Shown here: one piece after another, positions 1-9,284 of the stretch
How positions within the stretch are numbered: the first letter of the stretch is position 1
How the letters are laid out: each line of letters opens with the position of its first letter
Source: Calothrix sp. PCC 7716
Lineage (GTDB): Bacteria > Cyanobacteriota > Cyanobacteriia > Cyanobacteriales > Nostocaceae
Direction: 5' to 3'
Assembly (NCBI RefSeq): GCF_019977735.1
Contig: NZ_AP025018.1
Span: 4,402,001-4,466,000 of the forward strand
DNA length: 64,000 bases
Position numbers and translations under genes: made by a program
Notes under the pieces: model-generated
The model's database searches: none
Told to the model about the DNA's origin: nothing
What the model saw: the letters and a program-made list of their open reading frames with translations, nothing else

Positions 1-228
1 GATTTCGAGTAATGTCTCGATAATTAATCAAAGCATCCGCATTTTATGGAACGCGCTATGTTTCGTTTAACCATAAAATGCGGGCCTACGGCACTGCCTT
101 GTAAACCAGATGGCTTGCCAATGAGCGGCAGCACATGTAAAAGTCTTTGATGTCGGAAGATTATACGCGCTCAGTTTGAGTCGTACTTCCGGCTTATAGT
201 TGACTCTCTATAAGCTTACGTATGCTAT
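1..228. other. Upstream region with 13-bp inverted repeat
   Basis: No gene is supported here. Positions 37-49 and 71-83 are perfect 13-bp inverted repeats (CCGCATTTTATGG and its complement) around a 21-nt loop. A second, weaker arm pair (CGGAAG/CTTCCG) lies near 154-192. They may form RNA structure in the leader of the gene at 229 or be a dispersed repeat. No poly-T tract follows, so a terminator is not supported. Confidence 0.35.
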
Positions 229-2712
229 ATGCTTCATCCTGTTCTGCCGCCTTCGCAACCTGCTATTCAAAATTTATCAGATAATACTAATTCTCAAAAT
301 ATCAGTACTAGCAAGGCGCCAGTTAAAATCGCGCTTAATGATAATAATAATCATAGTACAAAAAAACAAGCTAACTCATGGACGCTCTCTGAGAACGTTT
401 CTAAAAGTCTAGTTGCCCAAACCCCCGCTAAACCAAGTCAACCAGAAAAATTACCACCTGAACTGACACCATCATCTACATCGCAAGGTGCCGAAGTGCT
501 GGGGTCTGGGTTGACTGTTGGGTATTCGATGCAGCCAAATATTAATCAAGATATTAATCAAGATGTTAATCAAACTGTTGCTAAAAGTCGTAATTTATCA
601 CAGCCTCAAGCATCCGCATTAGTAAAACAATTAACAAAACCCTCACAATCAAATAATACACAAAGTACAAATGTTGCAGGTAATACATTTCCATCAAGTC
701 AACCACCTGTAAACTTTGAGTTTTACGCCCAAAATCAACAAAATTCGCCTTCAACAATTGAATTTAAGTCCCGTCAAAATAACCAATCTACACCAACAAA
801 TCCTCCACAGGCGCCACAACCATCTCCAACACCAAATCAAACACCCCAAACTACGCGAAGAGTTATAGAAGTAGTTGCCGACCGTCAGGAGTATGACGAA
901 CAACGTCGAGTTGTGACGGCAGAGGGTAATGTAGTTGTAAGGTTTGATGGGGCAGTAGTTGATGCTGACCGCTTGCAGGTAAATTTAGATAATTTAATTG
1001 CGGTTGGCGATGGTAATGTAGCACTAACGCGCGGAGACCAAGTACTGCGAGGACAGCGATTTACATATAATTTTGTTCAAGATGATGGCGAATTAGAACG
1101 TGGTAGTGGTGAAATTTTCATTCCAACTGCTGGAACTGACTTTGCATTCGCACCACCAGGTACAGCAACGAGTGCATCATTGGGAGTGCAAAGCAGACCT
1201 TTGAGTGACCGCATTCGTCAAAATCAACCCTTAACAGGTGTAGGAAGTCCTGGGGGCATTGATATTGGTGTTGGCACTTCCGCTAATGCTGCTAATATTC
1301 AGGCGCCAGGTACAGGTGGGCAAGTACGACGAGTTCGCTTTGAAGCAGCGCAAATTAGTTTTTATCCACGTGGTTTGCAAGCACGCGATGTCACATTGAC
1401 AAATGACCCATTTTCACCACCTGAACTAGAACTGCGTGCCGATAAACTGACTTTAACGCGAGAGGCGCCACAGCGAGACAGAATAAGAACGCAAGGACAA
1501 CGATTAGTCTTTGACCAACGCACAACTATACCAATTCCTAGGAATGAGCAGGTAATTGACCGTAGAGAACGTGATGTTCCACTAATTGCATCAATTGGAT
1601 ATGACGGTGAACAGCGTGGTGGTATATTTGTTGAGCGAAGCTTTGAAGCATTTAGTTCAGATACGTCTAGTTTCACAATTACACCACAGTTTTATGCTCA
1701 AAAGGCAATAACTGGAAGCGATAATTTTGCTTCGCTGTTTGGTCTAAAATCTCAGCTTAATGCTGTTTTGAGTCCTACAAGTCGCTTTGAAGGAAATGCC
1801 AGATTTGAGACTTTAGACTTCAGTAAAATTGAGGATACTTTTCGGGCTAATTTGCGATATCAACAAGCACTCGGCGCTCAAAACCCGCATATTCTTAACT
1901 TAGAATACAGCTACCGCGATAGATTCTATAACGGAACACTGGGTTTTCAACGAGTGCAAAGCAGTTTAGGAGGTGTACTTCTATCGCCTATTATACCTTT
2001 AGGCAAAAGTGGTATAAATTTGACCTATCAAGCCAGCGCTCAATTAATTGATGCAAATACAGACAGATTAGACCTTTTGGCAGCCAGACGCGATAATGAC
2101 CGCATTTCTTTAGGACGATTTCAAACTAATGCCAGACTCTTTGGTGGGTTGCCTTTATGGAGAGGAAAAGCATTACCTCCTACACCAACTGAAGGTTTGC
2201 GCTATACACCTAACCCACTTATACCTTACATAACCGCTTACGGTGAACTTAATGGTACGACTAGCTTTTATACCAGCGGTAATAATCAAAGCACTTTACT
2301 TGCTACCGCTGGTATACAAGGACAATTTGGCAATTTTTCCAAACCTTTCTTAGATTACACAGCCTTTAATGTTAGCTATACTCAAGGTTTAAATAACGGT
2401 TTGTCACCGTTTCTATTTGACCGTGCAGTTGACAACAAAGTACTAAACCTAGGTGTGGTTCAACAAATTTACGGACCATTCCGACTTGGGCTTCAAACCT
2501 CAATCAACCTTGATAATGGGCAAAGTCTTAGCACCGAATATTCGTTAGAGTACAGTCGTCGTACTTACGGTATTACGTTACGCTACAATCCTGTTCAAGA
2601 ATTAGGAGGCATTAGTTTCCGCATTAGTGACTTTAACTGGACTGGTGGTACTGACCCATTTTCTGATCCGACTGAGGTTAAACCAGTAGTTGGTGGTGTG
2701 GAGCAGCGATAA
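229..2712 (+). CDS. DUF3769 LptD-like outer-membrane protein
   Basis: Predicted outer-membrane beta-barrel of the cyanobacterial DUF3769 family, thought to act like LptD in exporting lipopolysaccharide to the cell surface. Residues 1-200 are low-complexity, rich in Gln, Asn, Pro and Ser. Residues about 210-290 form an OstA/LptA-like domain (VVADRQEYDEQRRVVTAEGN, then DADRLQVNLDN). The rest, to residue 827, is rich in alternating beta-strand segments ending in aromatic residues, as in a barrel. The ATG at 229 gives the family-like N-terminus MLHPVLPP. No clear signal peptide is visible; a TTG-started hydrophobic stretch at 200 is in another frame. The short tandem ATTAATCAAGAT at about 540-570 encodes NQDINQD repeats. 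The family assignment is by recognition; the LPS export role is inferred. Confidence 0.85.
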   Translation: MLHPVLPPSQPAIQNLSDNTNSQNISTSKAPVKIALNDNNNHSTKKQANSWTLSENVSKSLVAQTPAKPSQPEKLPPELTPSSTSQGAEVLGSGLTVGYSMQPNINQDINQDVNQTVAKSRNLSQPQASALVKQLTKPSQSNNTQSTNVAGNTFPSSQPPVNFEFYAQNQQNSPSTIEFKSRQNNQSTPTNPPQAPQPSPTPNQTPQTTRRVIEVVADRQEYDEQRRVVTAEGNVVVRFDGAVVDADRLQVNLDNLIAVGDGNVALTRGDQVLRGQRFTYNFVQDDGELERGSGEIFIPTAGTDFAFAPPGTATSASLGVQSRPLSDRIRQNQPLTGVGSPGGIDIGVGTSANAANIQAPGTGGQVRRVRFEAAQISFYPRGLQARDVTLTNDPFSPPELELRADKLTLTREAPQRDRIRTQGQRLVFDQRTTIPIPRNEQVIDRRERDVPLIASIGYDGEQRGGIFVERSFEAFSSDTSSFTITPQFYAQKAITGSDNFASLFGLKSQLNAVLSPTSRFEGNARFETLDFSKIEDTFRANLRYQQALGAQNPHILNLEYSYRDRFYNGTLGFQRVQSSLGGVLLSPIIPLGKSGINLTYQASAQLIDANTDRLDLLAARRDNDRISLGRFQTNARLFGGLPLWRGKALPPTPTEGLRYTPNPLIPYITAYGELNGTTSFYTSGNNQSTLLATAGIQGQFGNFSKPFLDYTAFNVSYTQGLNNGLSPFLFDRAVDNKVLNLGVVQQIYGPFRLGLQTSINLDNGQSLSTEYSLEYSRRTYGITLRYNPVQELGGISFRISDFNWTGGTDPFSDPTEVKPVVGGVEQR

Positions 2713-2725
2713 AGTGTTTTTTATA

Positions 2726-3373
2726 TCATTCGTTTAACTCTTTTTTAAGTAAATCTGCTCGACAACATCCCCATCGCCAAGGGTGTCTTTGTTCTTTGTT
2801 GGTATGGGAATAACTAGCCCAAACGCTACCATCGGCAGCTTCGTATATAAACTTAATTGCTACAATGTATTCGCCATAATTCGCAGTTGTAACTTTGACT
2901 TGTTCTCCAACAATAAATGTTTCTCCACTGCTTATAGTCACTTCCTCTAAATTCTTGTATGGAGGTGGTTGTGGCTTTTTAAGCTGCGGTTTTTGAAATG
3001 CTGGTTTTGGCGGTCTATCTTCTTGGTTTTCTATAACTTCTTTCTGCACCGAAGCCGACTCAGAAGGCGCCTGGGATAGGGGTGTAAGCTCTTTTTCTAG
3101 AGCCGACTCAGGGCGCTTTAAGTTCGTTTGTGTAGCTTCGCGAACAGAAGTAGACTCCGACTGAGTTTCAGGTGGCGGTGCAACTTCTTCAGTCTTTTTA
3201 GGTTTGATGCCTAGTAATTTTTGCGAGTCGGGTGGCGGACTTGTTTTTTCTGCGTCAGCCAACACATCCTGCTGAGGTCTTTTAGGTTTAATACTCAACA
3301 GTTGCTGCTCCGGTGCGGAAGGAGTTTCTGGTTGAGAGGAGTCTTTATTGGATTTTGATTTTGATTTAGGCAT
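2726..3373 (-). CDS. Proline/lysine-rich hypothetical protein
   Basis: Unrecognised 215-residue protein. Residues 1-140 are disordered, rich in Pro, Lys, Glu and Ser, with a repeated LLSIKPK/LLGIKPK motif. Residues about 145-215 look like a small folded domain (GETFIVGEQVKVTT, GEYIVAIKFIYE, then WRWGCCRADLL), possibly an SH3-like barrel. It is transcribed away from the neighbouring gene at 3428 with a 54-nt gap and may share its transcript. It converges with the DUF3769 gene, the two stops being 13 nt apart. No catalytic motif is visible and no function is proposed. Confidence 0.7.
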   Translation of the reverse strand: MPKSKSKSNKDSSQPETPSAPEQQLLSIKPKRPQQDVLADAEKTSPPPDSQKLLGIKPKKTEEVAPPPETQSESTSVREATQTNLKRPESALEKELTPLSQAPSESASVQKEVIENQEDRPPKPAFQKPQLKKPQPPPYKNLEEVTISSGETFIVGEQVKVTTANYGEYIVAIKFIYEAADGSVWASYSHTNKEQRHPWRWGCCRADLLKKELNE

Positions 3374-3427
3374 ACCGAAAGATAATGCTACTTAACAATT
3401 ACTGCTGCTAACCGTTCTTTTTTTATT

Positions 3428-4210
3428 CTAAGGCTGTGGTTTTTTTAGGACAGGTGGTTGTGTTGGACCACTTGGACCATTAGAACCTGGGCCTTTTTTG
3501 GGAAAAGGTTTCTTGGAGGCGCCATCTGGTGGACGACGATAACCTCCTCCTCTATTTTTATCAAAGGGTTTGCGCCCAAAACCTCCTGGTCTTCCTGGAG
3601 GCGCCAGTGATGCAATATTTTCGGCTGACTGAATCACTAAATCGGTACCCACACGTTTGACCTTGAACTCCCAAAAGTTTTTTGCAGCTTTGGGTGGCAA
3701 ATATCCCAGTAGTTTAAGCTTGAAGTATTTTGGCACATCATCAGGTTGAAGCGCAGCCCGTTGTATCTTAACTACTATTAAGCCTTTTTGGTTTTCTTGA
3801 AAAACGACTTCCCCTTGTATCGAAAATTCATCTGCTTTATATAGCAAGTCTGTTTTTTCCAATTCTGGATGAAGAGTTTCTGGTTCCCAAATACCCGCTA
3901 TCTGCACGTGTAGAGGTATAGGAGATTCTTCTTTAGGGGTTTTTGGGTAAACTACCCACAAATGCTCTTTCTCCAAATCGACGATTGACGATTTTACCAA
4001 ACCAAGGACTTTACCCTTAACAACCGCGTCGATAATTGTACCGTCAGGTGCAAGCAATATTCCCTTATTGATTTCTTCAGCACTAGGGGTGTATTTTCCC
4101 CACAATAAGCCAATAGCTCGATATTGCTGTGGCTGAGTTGGTTTTGGAATCGGTTGAGACAATGGGGGGTTGGAAGCTGGTGGCGAGGTCTCGGTAGTAG
4201 TATCACTCAT
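3428..4210 (-). CDS. Conserved cyanobacterial hypothetical protein
   Basis: 260 residues with no function I can assign. The N-terminus (about 30 residues) is Ser/Thr/Pro-rich. The central part, residues about 30-200, is a folded domain beginning with YRAIGLLWGKYTPS, and the tail (200-260) is Gly/Arg/Pro-rich with GGFGRKPF and GGGYRRPP elements. Basic Gly-rich tails of this kind can bind RNA, but that is a guess. It lies upstream of the 2726-3373 gene on the same strand, so the two probably form an operon. The ATG at 4210 is the first in frame. Confidence 0.75.
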   Translation of the reverse strand: MSDTTTETSPPASNPPLSQPIPKPTQPQQYRAIGLLWGKYTPSAEEINKGILLAPDGTIIDAVVKGKVLGLVKSSIVDLEKEHLWVVYPKTPKEESPIPLHVQIAGIWEPETLHPELEKTDLLYKADEFSIQGEVVFQENQKGLIVVKIQRAALQPDDVPKYFKLKLLGYLPPKAAKNFWEFKVKRVGTDLVIQSAENIASLAPPGRPGGFGRKPFDKNRGGGYRRPPDGASKKPFPKKGPGSNGPSGPTQPPVLKKPQP

Positions 4211-4508
4211 GTTACAATCTCATCAAAGTATACGAAATAAGCATTGTTATTGTTACATTGAACAATGCTTTTCTCTTCAAATTGTCAAAGTTATTTATAA
4301 TACTGCATTCACAATATATTACGCAAGTAGATTTAGAATTATTGTAGAAAAGCATTTGAAATACATTCTACCCCTTGCATAGATAAACGTTACTTGTTAA
4401 CTCATCGCTCTGTATCTCACTTGTGTTGGCATGTTTATTGGCATGTTTATAAAAACTAAAAACAATATTAGGTCATTTGTTGGCGACATATTTATTTAAC
4501 TTATAATT
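4211..4508. other. AT-rich intergenic region
   Basis: This is a 298-base AT-rich stretch without a convincing gene. The sequence TTGGCATGTTTAT occurs twice in direct repeat near 4425-4450. Promoter elements for the minus-strand gene starting at 4210 should lie here, but no clear -35/-10 pair was identified. Confidence 0.4.
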
Positions 4509-5915
4509 TTACGTGAAGATTTGCTGAATTAACTTAAGTATTCTTACGAATTTATCCTCTAACCACAGCATCAAATTATCCAGCCACTCCAAAATCGTTT
4601 CCAAGATATGTTTCTCGTACCTGACGCTCGTTGCTCTAATTTCCACAAATTCAGGTTTATCATCCGAAGTAGGTATTTGATCAGCTTGTTTTATGTTAAC
4701 GCTGTCTATAAGATTCAAAATTAGAGTATCTGATTCGACTTGCTGAGTTATAGCAGGTTTTTTGGGGTTATGAGTTAAATTACCCTTTATGTAACTGCTC
4801 TTAACCAATTGACTAACTTTTCGCGTCGCTGGTTGTTCATCATGACAAGATTGATTTAATAATTTTTGGCTTGCGCTAAAAGTTAGACCCTTATTAGTTG
4901 AGACTGCTTCATTTTCACTCCGTAGCTCTTCTCCGAACAAATCGTCAAATGTCAACCATAAGTCTTCAGTTTCGTCTGCTACCTGCTTTAACTTTGGTAA
5001 TGTTGCGTTATATGACGGATATAATTGATGATTTGTAACTTCGCCGTATTGACTATTAACTGTAGATTTGCCAAAAAAGTGATTAATGGCATTCATGACG
5101 AGCGTGCCAATGGATGCTACTAAGCTTTGATTTTGATTATGGCGCCTCACTGTCAACATACTTGATTCGAGGTGAGCAAAAAAAGTATCTAGACCAGATA
5201 TATATGATTGTGTAGATAATTGTGTAACGATTTCTTGATTTCGTTCCGAGTTGTGTTCAGTCGGAATTATATTGCCGCCTGTTAACTTATGTAGTAATTG
5301 GTCTATTTCAGGCAAGAAATTTTTGTTAGACTGTACTCGCGTGCCAGATAAATGCCATAATCGCCAATACTCCACTACCTCCGTTACTATTTTATCTTGT
5401 ATCATTTGCTGCTGCTTTAAAGTGAGTATATCAAGCACTTTATTATCTTCTGTTACCAATACTATATGTTTATTTCCTAAATGAGTTGCAATTCCTTGCA
5501 CTTTTGATAAATACGCTTTTACTGTATCATTTGTTTCTAATTGCTGATGATATTTTACGTAATCTAATTTTTCTGGTACAGAGTTTATACTTTTTTGAGG
5601 GCGTGATGGTATTGTTTTTACCATTTCCAGCATATGGACAATTGCTGTATCGCAATCAGGAGTATTTTTGTTCTTAATAGTATTATTGTGGGAATTTAAC
5701 TGCCTCTGTTGCGGCGCCTCTGCGTGTCTAAGTTGTTTATCAGCAGAATTTACAGTTTTCTGAATCAGTGCAAATACAGGATAAAGTAATGCTTCTAACG
5801 ACCAATTAGCACCAACTCGTATTGTGCGCCAAGTGCGGAGCGCCGAGTCACCGAAACGCTGCGACTGGCGGGAGAAAAAGTTAAAAAGCCTGCTTTGATA
5901 GCGACTGGAAGTCAT
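4509..5915 (-). CDS. Hypothetical protein, 468 aa
   Basis: No family is recognised. The first 50 residues are basic and amphipathic (SRLFNFFSRQSQRFGDSALR, then WSLEALLYPVFALIQK) and resemble a membrane-association segment. The middle contains alternating charged and Ser/Thr-rich linkers, and the last 25 residues (ETILEWLDNLMLWLEDKFVR onward) form an amphipathic helix rich in Trp and Leu. Segment 130-205 (VKYHQQLETNDTVKAYLSKV, HIVLVTEDNKVLDILTL) could be a small alpha/beta domain. It stands alone, divergent from the alpha-mannosidase at 6114. It is probably a real gene given its length and its use of GGCGCC sites like its neighbours. Confidence 0.65.
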   Translation of the reverse strand: MTSSRYQSRLFNFFSRQSQRFGDSALRTWRTIRVGANWSLEALLYPVFALIQKTVNSADKQLRHAEAPQQRQLNSHNNTIKNKNTPDCDTAIVHMLEMVKTIPSRPQKSINSVPEKLDYVKYHQQLETNDTVKAYLSKVQGIATHLGNKHIVLVTEDNKVLDILTLKQQQMIQDKIVTEVVEYWRLWHLSGTRVQSNKNFLPEIDQLLHKLTGGNIIPTEHNSERNQEIVTQLSTQSYISGLDTFFAHLESSMLTVRRHNQNQSLVASIGTLVMNAINHFFGKSTVNSQYGEVTNHQLYPSYNATLPKLKQVADETEDLWLTFDDLFGEELRSENEAVSTNKGLTFSASQKLLNQSCHDEQPATRKVSQLVKSSYIKGNLTHNPKKPAITQQVESDTLILNLIDSVNIKQADQIPTSDDKPEFVEIRATSVRYEKHILETILEWLDNLMLWLEDKFVRILKLIQQIFT

Positions 5916-6113
5916 GATAAAAATGAAAACTGTAAACGACTAGCAGAAAATAAGCGTGATTGGTCAAACTGAAACCATACTACCTGTATTAACTAGCTTT
6001 TATAACCAAAATTTAAAATACGTAAATACTTAATAGGTGTTAAAAAAGCATACATATTAGATCCAGGATGAAATCTTTATTCAAGTTAAAGACTGAAATA
6101 TATTAGCTCAAAT

Positions 6114-9100
6114 ATGACTCCTCAAAACCCTGCAATTGATACCAAATTAATTATCACCGCAATTGAGAACCTCCGCGCCCTATGCCAAACCGAGGTTCAA
6201 GCTGCTTGGCGATATTCACTTTTAGATTTGACGGCAAATCAGGTATTTCAAGAAGATATATCAAAATGGGATGGCGCCATTACTAACAATAAAGGACATG
6301 TTGCTTGGGAATCTGGACGCAGGATTTTATGGTTAGCGCAGAAAATTACTGTTCCCGAATGTTTGGTGCCAAGCTATTCACTACAAGGAAAGTCGTTACG
6401 TTTAGCTTTGGTATGGTGGGCAGAAGATGTGCAAGTTTATGTTAATGGTAAACTTGTTGCCGCCGGAGATTTGTTTGACTTTTCACCACGTGTACTGTTA
6501 TCGGAAGCAGTTACACCTGGCGATGATTTTATTGTAGCGCTGCGCTTAGTTAGTCCGTTGCATGACTCTGGCGCCTTGATGCGTTCTCATCTCGTTTTTG
6601 ACTCTGGTACTGCTGATGACCCCGGTTTCGTCGCTTCGGAGATTGCTGTTGTTAAACAATATTTAGAAACTTTTGCTCCTGATAGGTTATCTGTTTTGGC
6701 TGAAGTTGTTGAAGAGTTTTACCACAGAGACACAGAGTTCACAGAGAAAAAAGTTCTTAAAGCCCCCCTTATTAAGGGGGGTTGGGGGGATTTAAAATCT
6801 AAAACAATACACCTCTTAGGTCACGCGCACCTAGATATGGCGTGGTTATGGCAAGTTGAAGAAACCTGGCGCGCGGCACAAAATACTTTTGAGTCAGTAT
6901 TAAAATTACAGCAAGATTTTCCTGATTTGGTTTTTTGCCACTCAACTCCCGCTTTGTATGCTTGGGTAGAAGAAAATCGTCCTGATTTATTTGCTCAGAT
7001 TCAATTTCAAGTTAAAGCTGAGAAGTGGGAAGTTTTAGGTGGCTTTTGGGTCGAACCTGATTTAAATTTGATTTCTGGAGAGTCAATAGTTCGACAGCTT
7101 CTTTATGGGCAGCGTTACACCCAAGAAAAGTTTGGCAAAATTTCTTCTATTGTCTGGGTACCCGATACGTTTGGTTTTTGCTGGACATTACCACAGTTTA
7201 TGGTTTCTGCTGGGATTGAATATTTTGTGACTCAGAAATTACGGTGGAATGATACTACCAAATTTCAGAAAGGCGCCTTTTTATGGCGTTCTCCTGATGG
7301 TAGTGAGATATTTAGTTATATGTCGGGACTTATTGGGGAAGGTATTGATCCAGAAAAAATGGTTGCGTATAGCTGTGAGTGGGAAACTCAAACTGGTATA
7401 AAAGACGCACTTTGGCTTCCTGGTGTTGGCGACCACGGTGGTGGACCCACTCGTGATATGTTGGAAATTGCTCAACGCTGGCAAAAATCTGAAGTTTTCC
7501 CAAAATTAGAATTTACTACCGCCGAAAATTATTTACGTCACATCCAAAATAAATGTAGAGACGCGATTAATCGCGTCTCTACGTGGAATGATGAATTATA
7601 TTTGGAATTTCATCGTGGTTGTTACACTACACATGCCGACCAAAAACGCTTCAACCGAAAGTGTGAGATTTTATTATATGAGGCAGAAATTTTTGCTGCA
7701 TGGGCAAATATTCGCTGTGGAGTGAAATATCCAAAAACTGAACTAGAAGCTGCTTGGAAAAAGTTATTATTCAACCAGTTCCACGATATATTACCAGGTT
7801 CATCAATTACCGAAGTTTATACTGACGCACTACCCGAATGGCAAGAAGTCGAAAGAGTCGGAACTGAGATTCTACATAAATCTTTACACGAAATTGCACT
7901 TCAGGCGCCTTTACCTACACCACCACACAAAGACTTCTTACCGATTTTTGTTTTTAATTCCCTAAACTGGTCACGTAGTGAAGTTGTTTGTGTAGACTTA
8001 CCCGAATCTTTTTCTTTTGCTTGTGTTTATTCTTCAGAAGGAATAATACCTTCACAAAGCAACTCATCTAAACTATTATTCCTTGCTGAAAATATACCCT
8101 CTCTTGGTTACAGTATTTTTTGGCTTTGCCCAAGTGCGTCTAAAAATACCATTACATTAGAGTCTCAAACATTTTCTCTAGAAAATGAATATCTACGGGT
8201 AGTTGTCAATGAAAATACTGGGGATTTAGATAGTATATACGACCTAGTTAATCAAAAAGAAATTCTTGATGGCGCCGGAAATCAACTCCAAAGCTGGAAA
8301 GATAGTGGTCAATATTGGGATGGTTGGAATATAGACCCAAATTACGCACAGCATCCTTTACCAGCTACTCAGTTAAAATCTATAGAATGGTTGGATAGAG
8401 GTGTGATTCAATCTCGTTTACGTGTGGTTCGTACTATTGGTAACTCAGAGTTTTGCCAAGATTATATTTTAGATAAAGGTTCTAGGTATCTCAAAATAGC
8501 AACGCACGTTAACTGGCAAGAACGTCACGTTTTAGTTAAAGCTGCTTTTCCTCTTAACATTGAATCAGATTTTGCCACTTACGAAATACCTTGTGGCGCC
8601 ATTCAACGTACAACAAAACCCCAAACTCCTGAAGAAAAAGCTAAATGGGAAGTACCAGCATTAAAATGGGCTGATTTAACAACCTCGAATTCATACGGTG
8701 TTAGTTTATTGAACGATTGTAAATATGGCTACGATGCAACACCAAATCAACTTCGATTAACTTTACTGCGAGGTTCCGAATGGCCAGACTCCGAAGCTGA
8801 TAAAGGAATGCATGAATTTACGTATGCTGTGTATCCTCATTCAGGTAGTTGGGAAGAAGCGCAAACAGTACAAAAAGGGTATGAATTAAATACTCCGTTA
8901 CAAGTTGTTATGCGTGAGAATGTTAAATCTAACTCAAAGTCAACTCAAGATAGTGCAAGCTTTTTGAATTTAGGCAGTGAAAACCTAATTTTAATGGCAT
9001 TTAAACAAGCTGAAGACTCAGATGCGTGGATACTTCGATGCTACGAATGTAACGGAAAAGAAACACAAATTAAAGCGCAAAGTGATTTTGGTATAGTGTT

Positions 9101-9200
9101 GGAGGCGCCTGTCGATTTATTAGAACGTCCTTTACAGAGTACTGAGTCATCAATCAAACCCTGGAAAATCAAAACTTACAAAGTCAGATTTTCAAAGTAA
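6114..9200 (+). CDS. Alpha-mannosidase, GH38 family
   Basis: Glycoside hydrolase family 38 enzyme that should release mannose from alpha-mannosides. The zinc-binding motif AHLD is at residues 238-241 (H239, D241) and the probable nucleophile is D351 in WVPDTFGF. Other family blocks are HGG and QFHDILPGSS. The length of 1028 residues suits bacterial GH38 proteins. Two stretches do not belong to the family. Residues about 203-228, just before the catalytic domain, are encoded by a CACAGAGACACAGAG repeat plus a CCCCCTTATTAAGGGGGG palindrome. Residues 481-490 are encoded by a 28-bp perfect palindrome at 7555-7582. Both leave the frame open. The gene is monocistronic by context. Whether the enzyme tolerates the insertions is unknown. 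Confidence 0.93.
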   Translation: MTPQNPAIDTKLIITAIENLRALCQTEVQAAWRYSLLDLTANQVFQEDISKWDGAITNNKGHVAWESGRRILWLAQKITVPECLVPSYSLQGKSLRLALVWWAEDVQVYVNGKLVAAGDLFDFSPRVLLSEAVTPGDDFIVALRLVSPLHDSGALMRSHLVFDSGTADDPGFVASEIAVVKQYLETFAPDRLSVLAEVVEEFYHRDTEFTEKKVLKAPLIKGGWGDLKSKTIHLLGHAHLDMAWLWQVEETWRAAQNTFESVLKLQQDFPDLVFCHSTPALYAWVEENRPDLFAQIQFQVKAEKWEVLGGFWVEPDLNLISGESIVRQLLYGQRYTQEKFGKISSIVWVPDTFGFCWTLPQFMVSAGIEYFVTQKLRWNDTTKFQKGAFLWRSPDGSEIFSYMSGLIGEGIDPEKMVAYSCEWETQTGIKDALWLPGVGDHGGGPTRDMLEIAQRWQKSEVFPKLEFTTAENYLRHIQNKCRDAINRVSTWNDELYLEFHRGCYTTHADQKRFNRKCEILLYEAEIFAAWANIRCGVKYPKTELEAAWKKLLFNQFHDILPGSSITEVYTDALPEWQEVERVGTEILHKSLHEIALQAPLPTPPHKDFLPIFVFNSLNWSRSEVVCVDLPESFSFACVYSSEGIIPSQSNSSKLLFLAENIPSLGYSIFWLCPSASKNTITLESQTFSLENEYLRVVVNENTGDLDSIYDLVNQKEILDGAGNQLQSWKDSGQYWDGWNIDPNYAQHPLPATQLKSIEWLDRGVIQSRLRVVRTIGNSEFCQDYILDKGSRYLKIATHVNWQERHVLVKAAFPLNIESDFATYEIPCGAIQRTTKPQTPEEKAKWEVPALKWADLTTSNSYGVSLLNDCKYGYDATPNQLRLTLLRGSEWPDSEADKGMHEFTYAVYPHSGSWEEAQTVQKGYELNTPLQVVMRENVKSNSKSTQDSASFLNLGSENLILMAFKQAEDSDAWILRCYECNGKETQIKAQSDFGIVLEAPVDLLERPLQSTESSIKPWKIKTYKVRFSK
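6720..6797 (+). repeat. Intragenic insertion of two dispersed repeats
   Basis: Inside the mannosidase gene lie an ACCACAGAGACACAGAG element and a CCCCCTTATTAAGGGGGG hairpin. The same two elements occur between genes in this window, at about 27163 (and inverted near 34640) and at 34541-34559. They add roughly 26 codons without a stop. Their sequence shows that they are repeats; insertion after divergence of the gene is inferred. Confidence 0.75.
7555..7582. repeat. 28-bp GTAGAGAC palindrome within GH38 gene
   Basis: A perfect 14+14 bp palindrome with ends GTAGAGAC and GTCTCTAC and core GCGATTAATCGC. It is translated as CRDAINRVST. Related copies are at 12685, 20066, 23794 and 45914. Confidence 0.85.
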
Positions 9201-9210
9201 AATCTTTCTT

Positions 9211-9283
9211 GTGGAATGGATATTTTTGTGGAATGGATATTTTTGTGGAATGGATATTTTTGTGGAATGGGCATCCTTGCCCG
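9211..9283. repeat. 17-bp tandem repeat ending in GGGCATCCTTGCCC hairpin
   Basis: GTGGAATGGATATTTTT is repeated at 9211, 9228 and 9245. The fourth unit at 9262 changes into GTGGAATGGGCATCCTTGCC, the dispersed GTGGAACGGGCATCC element also seen at 11482, 18734 and 57468. The array fills the space between two convergent genes. The final hairpin could act as a terminator. Confidence 0.8.
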
Positions 9284-9284
9284 T

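Noticed and set aside
30-180. Short minus-strand ORF (GKPSGLQGSAVGPHF)
   Set aside because: About 45 residues, overlaps an inverted repeat, and no family or start signal supports it.
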